Assembly: GCA_944332295.1 (NCBI GenBank) | Contig: CALVJR010000001.1 | Span: forward strand, 1-64,000 | Reading direction: 5' to 3' | Source of the DNA: an uncultured Bacilli bacterium | GTDB lineage: Bacteria; Bacillota_I; Bacilli_A; RF39; UBA660 | Length of the DNA: 64,000 nucleotides | Shown here: positions 7,721 to 16,998 of the stretch, one piece after another | How the letters are laid out: the number at the start of each line of letters is the position of its first letter | Numbering within the stretch: the first letter of the stretch is position 1 | Position numbers and translations under genes: made by a program | Notes under the pieces: model-generated | Database searches by the model: none | The model's input: the letters and a program-made list of their open reading frames with translations, nothing else | Told to the model about the DNA's origin: nothing

Positions 7721-9520
7721 ATGGAAACGAGAAGTGAACTGAAAAAAAGAGCAAGAAAAAACTTAAAAAAGCATTATTCTATCTTTATGGTAGCCTGTGT
7801 AATCGCTGCATTCATAGGAACAGAGTTTATTGGTTCACTAAGCATCACTAAAGTGCAAACGCTTCCAGAAACAGTAATTAATGATTCGAAAAATATAGAT
7901 AAAGCAGTAGACGATGCACTAAATGAAAATGGACAACATAGCAAAGAAAGAACCGATAAACTAAAACAAGAAATTATAGAAAAAGATAAAGAAGATACTT
8001 CAAAAGTATTAGGAAGAAGTCGCGGGGTTTTTGCGTCCATAGTAAACGCTTTTTCTACAGGATCTATCTATGTTACATTTATTGTTGGAATGAATTCCAT
8101 TATTGGACATCCGAACATTACATCAATTATATTAATTGTATGTAGTTTATTATTAAGTTTTATTCTATGGTTCTTCCTTGGAAATTTATATCAAGTAATT
8201 TCAAGAAGAATTTTTCTAGAGGGTAGAGTATACCAAAAAGTACCAATGCAACGTTTCTTATTTTTGCTAAGAATAAAAAAATGGACTAAAACTGCATGGA
8301 CCATGTTTGTGACGACAGCATTTTATAGCTTATGGAGTCTAACAATCATAGGTGCCATAGTAAAAAGATACTCTTATATGCTAGTACCTTATATAGTAGC
8401 AGAAAATCCTAATATCAAAACATTAGATGCTATCAATCTATCAAGACGAATGATGTATGGTCATAAATGGGAATGTTGTAAATTAGAATTATCATATTTT
8501 GGATGGATGGTTTTAGGAACAGTAACCTTAGGAATTACGGAAGTACTATACTCAAATCCATATAAAGTGGCTGCTATGACAGAATATTTTGTAAGCTTAA
8601 GAAAAATAGCCAAAGAAAAAAAGATACAAGGAATAGAAAAATTAAATGACAAATACTTATATGAAAAGGCATCAGCAGAAGAACTAGACGAAGGATATTC
8701 AGATGTCATAGAAGTAATAAAAAAATCACAAGAAAAAATTAAAAAACCAAAAGGGATAAAAAAGGTAGTAGCCGAGTTCTTAGGAATTTCACTATCAGAT
8801 ACAAAAGAAGCAGAACAAATAGAGCAAGAAGAAAGAAAAGTTCAGAAACTAGAAATATTTAAAAATGCCATTCGTGGAAAAGAATATCCAATGCGATTAT
8901 TCACAATTCCAGAAAAGCACCAACGTCAAAAAATGGATACCATTAACTATATGAGAAGATATTCTATTTGGTCATTGATAGCACTATTTTTTCTTTTCGC
9001 TATCATCGGCTGGATTTGGGAAGTAGTACTACATATTATACTGGATGGAGAATTTGTAAATAGAGGAGTACTACAAGGACCATGGTTGCCAATCTATGGC
9101 TATGGAGGAATATTAATATTGACAGTGTTAAATAAATTCAGAGCTAAACCATTAAGACAGTTTATAGCAACCATAGTTCTTTGTGGAACAATCGAATACT
9201 TTACCTCTGTTTATTTAGAAATAGTATATGATGGTCAAAGATGGTGGGACTATAGTGGCTATTTCTTAAACTTACACGGTAGAATATGTGCCGAAGGATT
9301 ACTGGTATTTGGCCTTGGAGGAATTGCAATAGTATATATTGTGGCACCTTTATTAGATAATATTATAAAAAAAATAGATCATAAAAAACTAGTAACAATT
9401 TGTTGTATTTTAGTGATACTATTTGTAACGGATAATATTTACTCTAGAAAAACACCAAATACAGGAAAAGGAATTACAGATTATCAAGTAGCAGAAAAAC
9501 GACCCTTGAACATACTATAA
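7721..9520 (+). CDS. membrane protein: DUF975-like N-terminus fused to CmpB/ABC-transporter type IV-like C-terminus
   Basis: A 599-residue multi-pass membrane protein. Residues 1 to about 300 look like a DUF975 membrane protein (basic METRSELKKRARKNL start, then several hydrophobic helices). A charged cytoplasmic linker covers about 300-415. Residues 420-560 resemble the family called putative ABC-transporter type IV (PF06541), with IGWIWEVV, GVLQGPWLPIYGYGG, YFTSVYLE and GRICAEGLLVFGLGG. Both families usually occur as separate proteins of unknown function. The gene lies 23 nt ahead of a membrane metallophosphoesterase. Confidence 0.75.
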   Translation: METRSELKKRARKNLKKHYSIFMVACVIAAFIGTEFIGSLSITKVQTLPETVINDSKNIDKAVDDALNENGQHSKERTDKLKQEIIEKDKEDTSKVLGRSRGVFASIVNAFSTGSIYVTFIVGMNSIIGHPNITSIILIVCSLLLSFILWFFLGNLYQVISRRIFLEGRVYQKVPMQRFLFLLRIKKWTKTAWTMFVTTAFYSLWSLTIIGAIVKRYSYMLVPYIVAENPNIKTLDAINLSRRMMYGHKWECCKLELSYFGWMVLGTVTLGITEVLYSNPYKVAAMTEYFVSLRKIAKEKKIQGIEKLNDKYLYEKASAEELDEGYSDVIEVIKKSQEKIKKPKGIKKVVAEFLGISLSDTKEAEQIEQEERKVQKLEIFKNAIRGKEYPMRLFTIPEKHQRQKMDTINYMRRYSIWSLIALFFLFAIIGWIWEVVLHIILDGEFVNRGVLQGPWLPIYGYGGILILTVLNKFRAKPLRQFIATIVLCGTIEYFTSVYLEIVYDGQRWWDYSGYFLNLHGRICAEGLLVFGLGGIAIVYIVAPLLDNIIKKIDHKKLVTICCILVILFVTDNIYSRKTPNTGKGITDYQVAEKRPLNIL

Positions 9521-9543
9521 AAGAAAACAGAAAGGAAAAAAAC

Positions 9544-10737
9544 ATGATAGCAATTTTCTTATCACCACTATACATATTAATCAATTTCTACATTGCTAGA
9601 TGGTTACTAAGTTGGATGCAAGCATGTAGTAAACATTTCAATAAACGAGCAATCAGAGTATTAATCATTACGATTTATACTTTTTTTGCCAGTGCACTAT
9701 TAATAGGCTTTTTATTACCACCTAGTCCCTTAGAAAGAATTATGAAATTAATAGGTAATTACTGGTTAGGAGTATTATTATATGTAATTTTAACAGTACT
9801 AATTGCTGATGCCATCCGACTAGTAGTAAAAAAGAGTAAGAAATTACCAGAAGAATATATTCACTCTAAAAAAGTCTTTGTAATAGCAGGAACAATCTGT
9901 ATCGTAATTATTTCTTCTCTTAGTATTTTTGGTGCAATCAATGCTAGAGTAATACACACGACAAAATACGAAGTAACAATCAATAAAAAAGTAAAAAAAA
10001 TAAAGCAATTAAGAATCGCCTTGGTCGCAGATTTACACATGGGATATAATATCGGAACACCACATATCCAACGAATGGTACAAAAAATAAATGAACAAAA
10101 TCCAGATTTAGTAGTCATGGCTGGAGATATTTTCGATAACGAGTATGAAGCACTTGATAATCCAGATGCCATTGTAAAAACACTAAAAAAGATTAAAAGC
10201 AAATATGGCGTATATGCGACCTATGGAAATCATGATATTAAAGAAAAAATTTTAGCCGGATTTACTTTCAGCAAAAAAGGTGAAAAAAAAGTAAGTGATA
10301 TTCGTATGGATCAATTATTAGATGATGCTAATATTACATTACTTCGAGACGAAAGTGTATTAATTGATGATAGCTTCTATTTATATGGAAGACCAGACTA
10401 TCGTAGACCAGGAAGAGGAATAACTGTACGAAAAACTCCAGAAGAAATCACAGCCGACCTAGATAAATCAAAACCAATCATAGTAGTCGACCATGAACCA
10501 AACGAATTACAAGAACTAGCGGATGCTGGCGTAGATATGGATCTTTCTGGTCACACCCATGATGGCCAAATGTTCCCTGGTAATATTACAACCGCATTAA
10601 TGTGGGAAAATTCCTATGGTTATTTAAAAAAAGGAAATATGCACAATATAGTAACCAGTGGAGTAGGTTTATTTGGACCAAACATGCGAGTAGGAACTAT
10701 TGCTGAAGTAGCAATTATCGATGTAAATTTTAAGTAA
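9544..10737 (+). CDS. membrane-anchored calcineurin-like metallophosphoesterase
   Basis: The N-terminal 150 residues hold about four transmembrane helices. The remainder is a calcineurin-like phosphoesterase domain with every metal motif: VADLHMG, GDIFDN, YGNHD and the late SGHTHDGQMFPG. The architecture is that of YkuE/YaeI-type enzymes, some of which act on lipid-linked phosphates. The catalytic domain is probably extracytoplasmic, but the topology is not certain from sequence alone. It is followed after 14 nt by the flavodoxin-like gene. Confidence 0.85.
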   Translation: MIAIFLSPLYILINFYIARWLLSWMQACSKHFNKRAIRVLIITIYTFFASALLIGFLLPPSPLERIMKLIGNYWLGVLLYVILTVLIADAIRLVVKKSKKLPEEYIHSKKVFVIAGTICIVIISSLSIFGAINARVIHTTKYEVTINKKVKKIKQLRIALVADLHMGYNIGTPHIQRMVQKINEQNPDLVVMAGDIFDNEYEALDNPDAIVKTLKKIKSKYGVYATYGNHDIKEKILAGFTFSKKGEKKVSDIRMDQLLDDANITLLRDESVLIDDSFYLYGRPDYRRPGRGITVRKTPEEITADLDKSKPIIVVDHEPNELQELADAGVDMDLSGHTHDGQMFPGNITTALMWENSYGYLKKGNMHNIVTSGVGLFGPNMRVGTIAEVAIIDVNFK

Positions 10738-10751
10738 AAGGGAGGAATATA

Positions 10752-11258
10752 ATGACAGAAGCAATTATTTACGACTCTTTATCAGGAAATACAGAGTACT
10801 TAGCCAAAGAAATTAAAAGTATAAAGAAAAATGCATATTATGAAAAAATATATGACAAACTAATAGAAGAACTACCAGAGTATGATATATATTATATAGG
10901 TAGTCCAATAATCAAGGGTATGTGCACTGATAAAATAAAACGTTTACTACAAAAAATAGAAAACAAAAAAATATTTCTATTTATCACAACAGGATATAAA
11001 GGAGAAGACTACTACGAATCACTAACCAGAAGAATACTAGAAATCATTCCAAAAAGTAACCAGATATTAGGTATTTTCTTATGCCAAGGAAAAATGCAAG
11101 ATGCTGTAAAAGAGCACTATATCAAGTTAATTCAAGAACATCCAGAAGATAAAAACTTAAAAGTAAGCCTAGAAAATTTTGAGCAAGCAAAACCTCATCC
11201 TGATGAGAACGATAAAAAGGATTTAATAGAAAAAATCCAAGAATTATCCTTGACTTAA
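10752..11258 (+). CDS. flavodoxin-like protein
   Basis: A 168-residue single-domain protein. The FMN phosphate-binding loop is visible at the start (IIYDSLSGNTEYLAKEI, with SGNTE replacing the common TGNT), and TTGYKGEDYYESL matches a later flavin loop. Flavodoxin-like proteins carry FMN and pass electrons in the cytoplasm. It sits between the phosphoesterase gene and a DUF362 gene. The DUF362 family is sometimes associated with ferredoxin domains, so a redox pair is possible but not shown. Confidence 0.75.
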   Translation: MTEAIIYDSLSGNTEYLAKEIKSIKKNAYYEKIYDKLIEELPEYDIYYIGSPIIKGMCTDKIKRLLQKIENKKIFLFITTGYKGEDYYESLTRRILEIIPKSNQILGIFLCQGKMQDAVKEHYIKLIQEHPEDKNLKVSLENFEQAKPHPDENDKKDLIEKIQELSLT

Positions 11259-11301
11259 AGCAAACTTTAAGTGATAAAATAAAATCGAAAGGAGATAAAT
11301 T

Positions 11302-12195
11302 ATGGAAAAAGCAAAAGTATATTTTATAAAAGATATTACACCAGAAAACATTATTAAAGCCTATGAAGCATTAGGCAAAGAACTACCTGGAAAAGTAGCT
11401 GTAAAAATGCATTCAGGAGAAAAAGGAAATCAAAATTATTTAAGGCCAGAATTTGTACGTGATATGGTAAACCATGTAAATGGTACAGTAGTAGAATGTA
11501 ATACTGCTTATGCAGGAGCTAGAAATTCTACAGAAAAACATAAAGAATTAATCAAAGAACATGAATGGGACAAATATTTTCCATTTGACCTATTAGATGA
11601 AGAAGGCCCTGATATGGAACTTGAGATACCAGAGGGAAAAGTATTAAAGAAAAACTATGTTGGAAAAGACTTAGCGAACTATGATTCCCTATTAGTACTA
11701 TCTCATTTTAAAGGACATGCCATGGGAGGATATGGTGGTGCTCTAAAACAATTATCTATTGGTTGCGCATCATCAGCTGGGAAAACTTTAATTCATACAG
11801 CTGGGAAAGTAGCTGACCAAAATGAATTGTTCAACAATCTACCAGAACAAGATAGATTCTTAGAAGCTATGGCTGATGCAGCAGATAGTGTTGTAAAATA
11901 TTTTAAAGGAAATGCTGCCTATATTAATATTATGAAAAATATTTCTATAGACTGTGACTGTGATGGAAATGCTTCTGCACCATGTATGAAAGATATCGGA
12001 ATACTAGCAAGTCTAGATCCTATCGCAATAGATCAAGCCTGCCTAGATTTAGTATATAATTCTACAGACCCTGGAAAAGATAAATTAATTAAGAGAATTG
12101 AATCTTTACACGGAGTACATACGATAGAAGCAGCAGCCGAATTAGGTTTCGGAACTAGAGAATATGAATTAATTAATTTACAAGAAGGAGAATAA
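11302..12195 (+). CDS. DUF362-family protein
   Basis: A 297-residue cytoplasmic protein with the DUF362 layout: VAVKMHSGEKGNQNYLRPEFV near residue 33, FKGHAMGGYGGALKQLSIGCAS around 137-157, and IDCDCDGNASAPCMKDIGILASLDPIAIDQA near 213-245. The second segment holds conserved Gly/His and the third a cysteine cluster. No ferredoxin CxxCxxC pair is fused to it, unlike some family members. The biochemical function of DUF362 is not established. Confidence 0.8.
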   Translation: MEKAKVYFIKDITPENIIKAYEALGKELPGKVAVKMHSGEKGNQNYLRPEFVRDMVNHVNGTVVECNTAYAGARNSTEKHKELIKEHEWDKYFPFDLLDEEGPDMELEIPEGKVLKKNYVGKDLANYDSLLVLSHFKGHAMGGYGGALKQLSIGCASSAGKTLIHTAGKVADQNELFNNLPEQDRFLEAMADAADSVVKYFKGNAAYINIMKNISIDCDCDGNASAPCMKDIGILASLDPIAIDQACLDLVYNSTDPGKDKLIKRIESLHGVHTIEAAAELGFGTREYELINLQEGE

Positions 12196-12210
12196 TCTCC
12201 TTTTTCTTTT
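12185..12210 (+). terminator. terminator after the DUF362 gene
   Basis: GGAGA/TCTCC stem with AATAA loop at the stop codon, then TTTTTCTTTT. Confidence 0.75.
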
Positions 12211-12261
12211 GCAAAATTCATCTGCTTACTATATAATAAAAATAGAAAGTAGGGTAATGTT

Positions 12262-13020
12262 ATGGAAGTTATTTTTTCTGCAATATTAATGGTAATCATG
12301 ATTGCTGTAGCAATATATAAAACGACAAAAAATATGGGGATTGATGAGATGTTAGGAGTGATGCATCAAGAATTAAATAATACTAATATAAATAGGATAA
12401 AAGAAAACTCTTATATGGATTATACTAAATTCTTTGGTACAGAATCACTATCAGATAAAGAATTTATCAAAAAAATGAAAATAATATATTCACAAATAAT
12501 GAAAGATAAAGAAAAAGAAATAAGACAAATTGCTGAACTAGCTGGATGTACTTATCCAGAATGCATCTTAAAAATTCGATATTTAAAACAAATAAAAAAA
12601 ATTCCAGAAGATTATTTCATTGATGAAGTAAATGGCCTAGTAAATCGTTGTAGTAAAGAAGAACAAGAACTGCTAAAAAAATATAGGCCGTATATTTATA
12701 GAAATCATTTACAAATTCCAGAAATTGCTGCAAGAATTCCTCATATGCCAGGAAAAACTTATCAAGAAATGCAAAATCAAGTATTAAAAGATTTAGTGTA
12801 TTTAGACGAAAAGAATTTGATTGATGGACTCATTCTAAATAAAGTAGATGGAACTATTACTTACTATAATAACAAACGAAAGTCAAACAAAAAGGACAAA
12901 ATTACAGTAAATTGTCAAAATTGCGGAGCACCAAATCAAGTAAATAGAGGAGGAAAGACTTGGTGTAGTTATTGCGGAACTATTGTAGAAGACAAAAGTT
13001 TAGACGAAAAGACAAATTAA
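12262..13020 (+). CDS. membrane-anchored protein with C-terminal zinc ribbon, function unknown
   Basis: A 252-residue protein that I do not recognise. A single hydrophobic helix covers residues 1-22. A long, mostly helical, charged region follows, containing KIRYLKQIKKIPEDYFID, which resembles a small helical DNA-binding or docking unit. The end is a CxxC...CxxC zinc ribbon (CQNCGAPNQVN and WCSYCGT). It is a single-gene unit with its own terminator downstream. Such proteins are common in this type of genome and remain uncharacterised. Confidence 0.65.
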   Translation: MEVIFSAILMVIMIAVAIYKTTKNMGIDEMLGVMHQELNNTNINRIKENSYMDYTKFFGTESLSDKEFIKKMKIIYSQIMKDKEKEIRQIAELAGCTYPECILKIRYLKQIKKIPEDYFIDEVNGLVNRCSKEEQELLKKYRPYIYRNHLQIPEIAARIPHMPGKTYQEMQNQVLKDLVYLDEKNLIDGLILNKVDGTITYYNNKRKSNKKDKITVNCQNCGAPNQVNRGGKTWCSYCGTIVEDKSLDEKTN

Positions 13021-13101
13021 AAAAATTTAACTTAGAAATATAAAATATGTTTATTAGAAAAATAACAGAAATAGAATAAGGATTGAAAAAGATTATACGA
13101 T

Positions 13102-13130
13102 AAGAAATTCTAAATTGAATTTCTTTTTTT
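13102..13130 (+). terminator. terminator before the ABC importer operon
   Basis: AAGAAATTC pairs with GAATTTCTT, followed by TTTTT. Confidence 0.85.
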
Positions 13131-13158
13131 GTGAACTAACATTTTTTCTTTTTAATCA

Positions 13159-13185
13159 TATAATACTTTAGTAGAAAGGAGAATT
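13159..13185 (+). promoter_or_regulatory. promoter and RBS of the ABC importer operon
   Basis: TATAAT at 13159-13164 followed by AGAAAGGAG before the ATG at 13186. The 55-nt gap after the terminator leaves no room for a TPP or similar riboswitch, and no such motif is seen. Confidence 0.6.
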
Positions 13186-13634
13186 ATGAAAAGAAAAATT
13201 GTGATTTTTATACTAGGTGGTATATTAATATTTATAATTGCTGCCTTAGTATTATTTGATTTAAATAAAGGGGATTCAAAAGAAGAAAAAAGGCAAAAAA
13301 TAACTTTAGCAGAAGTAACTCATTCTATTTTTTATGCACCACAATATGTTGCAATCGAGCAAGGTTATTTTGAAGAAGTAGGAATTGATGTAGAATTAAT
13401 TTTAACAAGTGGAGCAGACAAAGTAACAGCAGCAGTACTATCAAAAGATGCGGATATTGGTTTCTGTGGAAGTGAAGGAACAATCTATGTATATAATGGA
13501 GGAGAAAAAGATTATTTAAAAACTTTTGCTCAACTAACTCAAAAGGATGGTTCATTCCTAGTCTCACGTGAAAAAATAAAAGATTTTAAACTAGAAGACT
13601 TAGAAGGAAAAACGGTACTTGGAGGTCGTGCTGG
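13186..13634 (+). pseudogene. 5' part of NitT/TauT-type ABC substrate-binding protein, split by element 1
   Basis: The first 149 codons of an NMT1/SsuA-like periplasmic-type binding protein. It has a hydrophobic membrane anchor (residues 5-24) without a clear lipobox cysteine, then the ligand-lobe start THSIFYAPQYVAIEQGYFEEVGIDVEL. The reading breaks at GGRAG, exactly where family members continue GGMPEMTLEY. The open frame runs on 31 codons into element 1 (stop at 13728), so a truncated protein could be made. Joined to 22595-23141 it gives an intact 331-residue frame. Substrate not predictable; sulfonate, nitrate, thiamine-precursor or related compounds are possible. Confidence 0.9.
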
Positions 13635-13658
13635 GGTTCGTCACAAAAGAGATGATAC
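13611..13658 (+). other. attL of element 1
   Basis: Chromosomal GGAGGTCGTGCT meets the element at a GG dinucleotide (13633-13634). Inside the element the next 23 bases match, at 19 positions, the reverse complement of the bases just inside the right end (before 22593). This is the expected P-arm symmetry of a serine-integrase attachment site. Confidence 0.8.
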
Positions 13659-13763
13659 AAAACAAGAAAACATATATTATCCAAACAACGAAAGTTGTTT
13701 TTTTTATGGGAGTGTTTTACAAGTATAAAGTTATAATGTCCATGGTATCAATATTAGCACCTA

Positions 13764-13792
13764 ATAAAAAAAATAGCTCTTTGCTATTTTTC
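13764..13792 (-). terminator. terminator of the HEPN-like gene
   Basis: AAATAGC/GCTATTT stem at the 3' end of the minus-strand gene, with A residues on the plus strand that read as a T run on the minus strand. Confidence 0.75.
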
Positions 13793-15508
13793 TTTGCCTT
13801 GTTCCAAATAATAAATAACACAACTATTAATAATAGAACTAAAATAGGCAAGCAATTCCATAATGAGATTTTCATTAAGGTGTTTCATTGTTTTCCCTGA
13901 AAGATGTGCTAAATCATTTCTTATATTTGCTCCAATTTTATCATTAGTGTCAGATGTTTGCAAAAGAAAGTATTCTAAGCAACGCATTTGGTCAATACCA
14001 AGAATATCTTTAATAATAGTAGGCGGTTGATTACAGTTTTTTAATGATAATAAACGACCTAATGTAATAGATTGTTTTGATATATAACCAATATTATCCA
14101 TTGTTTTAACCTGAAAAAAATAAATTAGTTTTAAAATTTGTTCTATAAATCCACATAAGAACATTGCAAAGCTATAAGTTGTCGTTTCAAAAGAAGTTTC
14201 ATTTTTAGTATTGGTAACTGATAATAATTGGGTGTAGTCAGAAATATATTGAGTTAACATCTCAACATACTTATCAAAACCTTCAATTTGAACAGTAGTA
14301 TTATTGTTTTTACAAATATATTTTAACTCGCTATATATATAAGATAAATAATTACTAGTATCTTGAGAAGATTCAAAAATCATTCCAATTCTGGCTTTGA
14401 TTTCAAAAAGATAACTTGAAATAACATTTAAAGTGTAATTTGTAAAATAATCATTTTCTTGAAAACCAGGCCGTGCCAAAGAATCTGCAATTGGATGTTG
14501 ATTTTTAGAGCTACTAACTGCTAATTCTAAAAAGCTAATCAATTTATTATTATGGTTTCGAGTATGAGTTAGAGATAAAATACGGTTAATAAAAGGAATA
14601 TTTTCATTTTTGAAAAAATTCATAAATTTACTTATATCAATTTTAAAAGAAATACTTTCGCCATTATCTAATATATATTGATATAAAGTATCATCGCTCT
14701 GATTAAATAACTTTTCAATATCATAAACATATTTTGATTTTACTCGCATTAGAAATTTTAAAAAATCACCTAATATATAATAGTTCATATATATCAGTTT
14801 TGAGTCACCAGAACTATCTTGAGTACATCTATTGTGTACCAAAGAATATAAAATATCAATAATTTCATTAACCTTTTTTTTCAAATTTTTTTTCGTGTAT
14901 AACTGCTCTAAAATGCTGTATATTTCTTCACTTCTAATATTAAATATTTTTTCTATACTGCCCTTGTTGAATAAAGAAGAAATTTTAGATGGGTTTTTTA
15001 GAAAGTATGTAATCCAATATTCAAAATTATCAATAATATCATATGGATGTTCTTTCATAATATATTCCATAATATTTTCGTCAAAACAATTAGAATTATT
15101 ACCTATATAATTAGTAGTAAATTGTTTTAAGTCGGGTTCAATATAAATTCCCTCATTATCATGATATTGATAAATATCTAAATATTTATTTCGTATATAC
15201 TTAACAATTTGAGGTTTATGATAGCCTTGATAAAGAGTATTTACTTTAGAAATAAAAGATTCAAAATCTGTTCTTTTTTCTTTTATAACATAAGGAATAT
15301 ATTCCTTATATTTCGTTAGAGCATCTAGAAAAATATAATTAATATAATCATCCAAAGTGCTAATTGTATTAGTTGAATATGTATTCCAAATAATATCCTG
15401 ATTATCAAAATATGCTTGTGCAGATATAGCTGTACCAATATCATTACTACCATAGTAATATATAGTAGCAATGACTTTCCTTTCTTTGAATTGTTCAATA
15501 ATATTCAT
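13784..15508 (-). CDS. large protein of unknown function with C-terminal HEPN-like RxxxxH motif
   Basis: A 574-residue, soluble, mostly helical protein that I cannot place in a named family. Near the C-terminus (about residues 530-535) it has RNDLAH, an R-x4-H motif of the kind that forms the RNase site of HEPN domains. The helical surroundings (DNIGYISKQSITLGRLLSL ahead, then HLNENLIMELLAYF) fit a HEPN or DUF4209-like fold. HEPN nucleases are frequent in abortive-infection and toxin systems. It is the first gene inside the left end of element 1, has an AAGGTGATTAT ribosome site, and lies next to an XRE regulator. A defence role is inference only. Confidence 0.5.
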   Translation of the reverse strand: MNIIEQFKERKVIATIYYYGSNDIGTAISAQAYFDNQDIIWNTYSTNTISTLDDYINYIFLDALTKYKEYIPYVIKEKRTDFESFISKVNTLYQGYHKPQIVKYIRNKYLDIYQYHDNEGIYIEPDLKQFTTNYIGNNSNCFDENIMEYIMKEHPYDIIDNFEYWITYFLKNPSKISSLFNKGSIEKIFNIRSEEIYSILEQLYTKKNLKKKVNEIIDILYSLVHNRCTQDSSGDSKLIYMNYYILGDFLKFLMRVKSKYVYDIEKLFNQSDDTLYQYILDNGESISFKIDISKFMNFFKNENIPFINRILSLTHTRNHNNKLISFLELAVSSSKNQHPIADSLARPGFQENDYFTNYTLNVISSYLFEIKARIGMIFESSQDTSNYLSYIYSELKYICKNNNTTVQIEGFDKYVEMLTQYISDYTQLLSVTNTKNETSFETTTYSFAMFLCGFIEQILKLIYFFQVKTMDNIGYISKQSITLGRLLSLKNCNQPPTIIKDILGIDQMRCLEYFLLQTSDTNDKIGANIRNDLAHLSGKTMKHLNENLIMELLAYFSSIINSCVIYYLEQGKEK

Positions 15509-15557
15509 ATAATCACCTTATTCATTATACAATAATCTCAATACATAAGATAGAAAA

Positions 15558-15580
15558 ACCAGATATATTTAGTATCTGGT
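15558..15580 (-). terminator. terminator of the XRE gene
   Basis: ACCAGATA pairs with TATCTGGT; T residues follow on the minus strand. It lies between the XRE gene and the HEPN-like gene, which therefore probably has its own promoter. Confidence 0.7.
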
Positions 15581-15825
15581 TATTTTTTTTCAAACATTTT
15601 TTGTATATCTATATCCAATGCTTCGGCAACTCTACCTAAAACAGCAATAGTTAAATGTTTATTTCTTTTTTCATTTTCTATATCGCAAATATATTCTCGA
15701 GATAAATCTGTCATATCTACTAAGTCTTGCTGAGTATAATTTTTCTCTAATCTATATTTTTTAATATTTTTCCTAATAATAGAATAATAATATTCATCAT
15801 TATGTATATATTTCTTTTTTTGCAT
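15580..15825 (-). CDS. XRE-family helix-turn-helix regulator of element 1
   Basis: A small one-domain DNA-binding protein with a typical HTH_3 core: RKNIKKYRLEKNYTQQDLVDMTDLSREYICDIE. It ends shortly after the domain (IDIQKMFEKK), so it has no extra sensor domain. I chose the ATG at 15825, spaced correctly from GGTGAT; GTG 15834 and ATG 15831 are possible. It is divergent from the 15950 gene and shares a 120-bp control region with it. It resembles the XRE protein of element 2 (31642-31890) in length and sequence. Confidence 0.85.
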   Translation of the reverse strand: MQKKKYIHNDEYYYSIIRKNIKKYRLEKNYTQQDLVDMTDLSREYICDIENEKRNKHLTIAVLGRVAEALDIDIQKMFEKK

Positions 15826-15886
15826 ATACATCACCGACCTATAAATAGTATTCCAATAAAATCAAAAATTATATATAGGCCAATAG

Positions 15887-15904
15887 CCACATTTGTGGTA
15901 TAAT
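15887..15904 (+). promoter_or_regulatory. promoter with overlapping CCAC-ATTT-GTGG palindrome
   Basis: TATAAT at 15899-15904 preceded by TGG (extended -10). A perfect 4+4 palindrome (15887-15898) ends directly at the -10 box. Its place between the divergent XRE gene and the cargo operon suggests an operator for the XRE repressor; this is inferred. Confidence 0.5.
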
Positions 15905-15949
15905 GTGAATATAATTAAAAAGAAAAGTATTAGAGTGTGGAGTGTATGT

Positions 15950-16978
15950 ATGGCATTAATAAGATGTTTAAATTGTGGAAAAGAGATTAGTGATACTACT
16001 AAGAAATGTATTCACTGTGGTTCTAAAATAGCTAAAAAAAAGGTAATTAAAAAGAAACAACAAGAATTTAAACAGAAGAAAAATAGAATTTCTAAAAACA
16101 AAACGAAAAACAAAAATAATAAGCAATTTATTAAAATTGGGATAATAATTATAACAATTTGCTTAATCACATTAGGTTTATTAATTATAATACAACAATA
16201 TAATTTACATAAAACTTATCAAGTGACATTTGAAAATGGTAATAAGATAACAATAGTTAAAGTAAAAAATAACGAAAAAGTTGAGCAAATAAAAATAACT
16301 AGAGAAGGATATAAATTTGATGGATGGTATTTGGACAATAAAAAATATAATTTTAATAAAAAGGTTACGTCAAATTTAACATTAAAAGCTAAATGGATAA
16401 AAAAATATACTGTGACATTTGACAGTAGTGGTGGAACTGAAGTTAAAAACCAAGAAGTCCTAAAAGGAGAAAAAGTAATAAAACCGACTAATCCAAAAAG
16501 GGAAGGTTTTGAATTTATTAACTGGTATGTAGATGAAAACGTATATGATTTTAATAAAAAAGTAAAATCTAATATTAAATTAGTGGCAAAGTGGAAAGAA
16601 AAAGAAATTCAACAACAAAATAATTCATCAAATAATATAAGTAGTCAAGAGAAAGATAACCATAGCAATTCTAATCAAATACCTAGTACAAATAATGAGT
16701 CATCACTTCCATCAGCGTGTTATCATTTTCATTATTTTGTAAAAAATGATGTAGAGCAAGTTGAGGGAGGGGTAGTGAAAGTAAATGATTATATAAGTTT
16801 AAAAGGTACCTTTGGAACAGATATAAGCTTTAGCTTACAAACCGATAATCCAGATATAGTAATTATTGGTGGAAATAATTTTGTAAGATTTACTAAACCT
16901 GGAAAAGTAACTATCTTTGTAGTTTTTTCAGGATGTGAAAATGTAACTGTACAATATCCATTTACAGTTGAGGAATAA
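15950..16978 (+). CDS. zinc-ribbon membrane protein with two Listeria-Bacteroides (InlB B-type) repeats
   Basis: From the ATG at 15950 (GGAG seven bases upstream) this is a 342-residue protein. In order it has an N-terminal CLNCGKEI...CIHCGSKI zinc ribbon, a lysine-rich stretch, one transmembrane helix around residues 60-83, and two beta-grasp repeats of the InlB B type. Each repeat has the pattern VTF-x-GG/NG ... GYKFDGWYLD/GFEFINWYVD ... LKAKWIKK. An Asn/Ser-rich spacer and a beta-rich C-terminus follow. The repeats should be outside the cell, the zinc ribbon inside. First gene of the plus-strand cargo run. Confidence 0.7.
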   Translation: MALIRCLNCGKEISDTTKKCIHCGSKIAKKKVIKKKQQEFKQKKNRISKNKTKNKNNKQFIKIGIIIITICLITLGLLIIIQQYNLHKTYQVTFENGNKITIVKVKNNEKVEQIKITREGYKFDGWYLDNKKYNFNKKVTSNLTLKAKWIKKYTVTFDSSGGTEVKNQEVLKGEKVIKPTNPKREGFEFINWYVDENVYDFNKKVKSNIKLVAKWKEKEIQQQNNSSNNISSQEKDNHSNSNQIPSTNNESSLPSACYHFHYFVKNDVEQVEGGVVKVNDYISLKGTFGTDISFSLQTDNPDIVIIGGNNFVRFTKPGKVTIFVVFSGCENVTVQYPFTVEE

Positions 16979-16998
16979 AGGAAGAGGTGTGCTAACAA

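Noticed and set aside
13021-13185. TPP or cobalamin riboswitch ahead of the importer operon
   Set aside because: Only 55 bases lie between the terminator and the start codon, and none of the conserved motifs are there.
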